Shown here: in pieces, positions 5,663 to 5,782 of the stretch
Layout of the letters: each line of letters opens with the position of its first letter
How positions within the stretch are numbered: the stretch's first letter is position 1
Assembly: GCA_945486175.1 (NCBI GenBank)
Contig: CALYTA010000078.1
Coordinates: 1-5,782 of the forward strand
Origin: an uncultured Clostridia bacterium
Lineage (GTDB): Bacteria > Bacillota > Clostridia > Oscillospirales > Butyricicoccaceae
Direction of reading: 5' to 3'
Length of the DNA: 5,782 nucleotides
Notes under the pieces: generated by a model
Told to the model about the DNA's origin: nothing
Seen by the model: the letters and a program-made list of their open reading frames with translations, nothing else
Databases searched by the model: none
Made by a program: the position numbers and the translations under genes

Positions 5663-5782
5663 ATGCGGCTGCTTATCAAACAGCGCGTCTTCTCATGGAC
5701 GGATTCCTACGACGTCTATGACGAGTACGGCGACCGGAAATATTTTGTCAAAGCGGAATTTCTGACGCTGGGACACCAGATT
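5663..5782 (+). CDS. LURP-one-related (YxjI-like, DUF567) family protein, 3' end missing
   Basis: The first 40 codons of a gene that runs off the window. The N-terminus, MRLLIKQRVFSWTDSYDVYD followed by EYGDRKYFVKAEFLTLGHQI, fits the start of LURP-one-related proteins such as B. subtilis YxjI. These usually read xLYIKQKxFSWxDxFxVYDExGxxxYxVxGxFxSxG and form a small twelve-stranded beta-barrel of about 160 aa. Their molecular function is not established; a tubby-like fold and possible membrane or lipid association are discussed for the family. GGGAGG (5650-5655) lies 7 bases before the ATG. The gap from the carboxypeptidase stop is 32 bp without promoter or terminator, so cotranscription is likely. 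Confidence 0.82.
   Translation, partial: MRLLIKQRVFSWTDSYDVYDEYGDRKYFVKAEFLTLGHQI

Overview
The window is about 5.8 kb of a compact, fairly GC-rich bacterial chromosome. Consensus AGGAGG-type ribosome binding sites, sigma-A-like promoters with extended -10 elements and T-tract hairpin terminators point to a Bacillota. The GC-rich codon usage together with the protein types suggests a gut-type Clostridia (Oscillospirales-like); that placement is inference, not demonstrated. It holds six protein genes, two of them cut by the window edges. I see no RNA gene, CRISPR array, insertion sequence or phage gene.

Left part (1-1243, plus strand): the 3' part of a class 3 (ALDH3-type) aldehyde dehydrogenase, with all catalytic motifs present. 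It runs into a strong, nearly symmetric hairpin (1245-1293), which probably serves as a shared terminator with the convergent gene to its right.

Centre (1389-4617, minus strand): three genes read right to left. They are an AraC-family regulator (3775-4617), a LacI-family regulator with a periplasmic-binding-protein-type sensor domain (2664-3686), and an inositol 2-dehydrogenase IolG (1389-2399). The lacI-type gene ends in a perfect T-tract terminator, so iolG has its own promoter. The lacI-type promoter spacer is filled exactly by a palindromic candidate operator. The iolG promoter carries a related TGCAC(G/A)CAA element plus helically phased direct repeats. The simplest reading is an inositol-responsive (or related polyol-responsive) repressor that controls itself and a stand-alone iolG. 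The AraC-type regulator upstream may add a second signal. No other inositol catabolism gene lies in the window.

Right part (4779-5782, plus strand): divergent from the AraC-type gene are an S66-family LD-carboxypeptidase (MccF/LdcA-like, Ser-Glu-His catalytic set visible) and, 32 bp later, the start of a LURP-one-related (YxjI-like) protein. The two look like one operon. The divergent intergenic region holds an extended -10 promoter for each direction and two inverted repeats.

I found no clearly new biological system. The most informative non-coding signals are the operator-like elements at the lacI-type and iolG promoters, the palindrome over the AraC-gene -10, and the bidirectional terminator. 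Every start codon was chosen by Shine-Dalgarno spacing and differs from the longest possible open frame for iolG, the lacI-type gene, the AraC-type gene and the carboxypeptidase.
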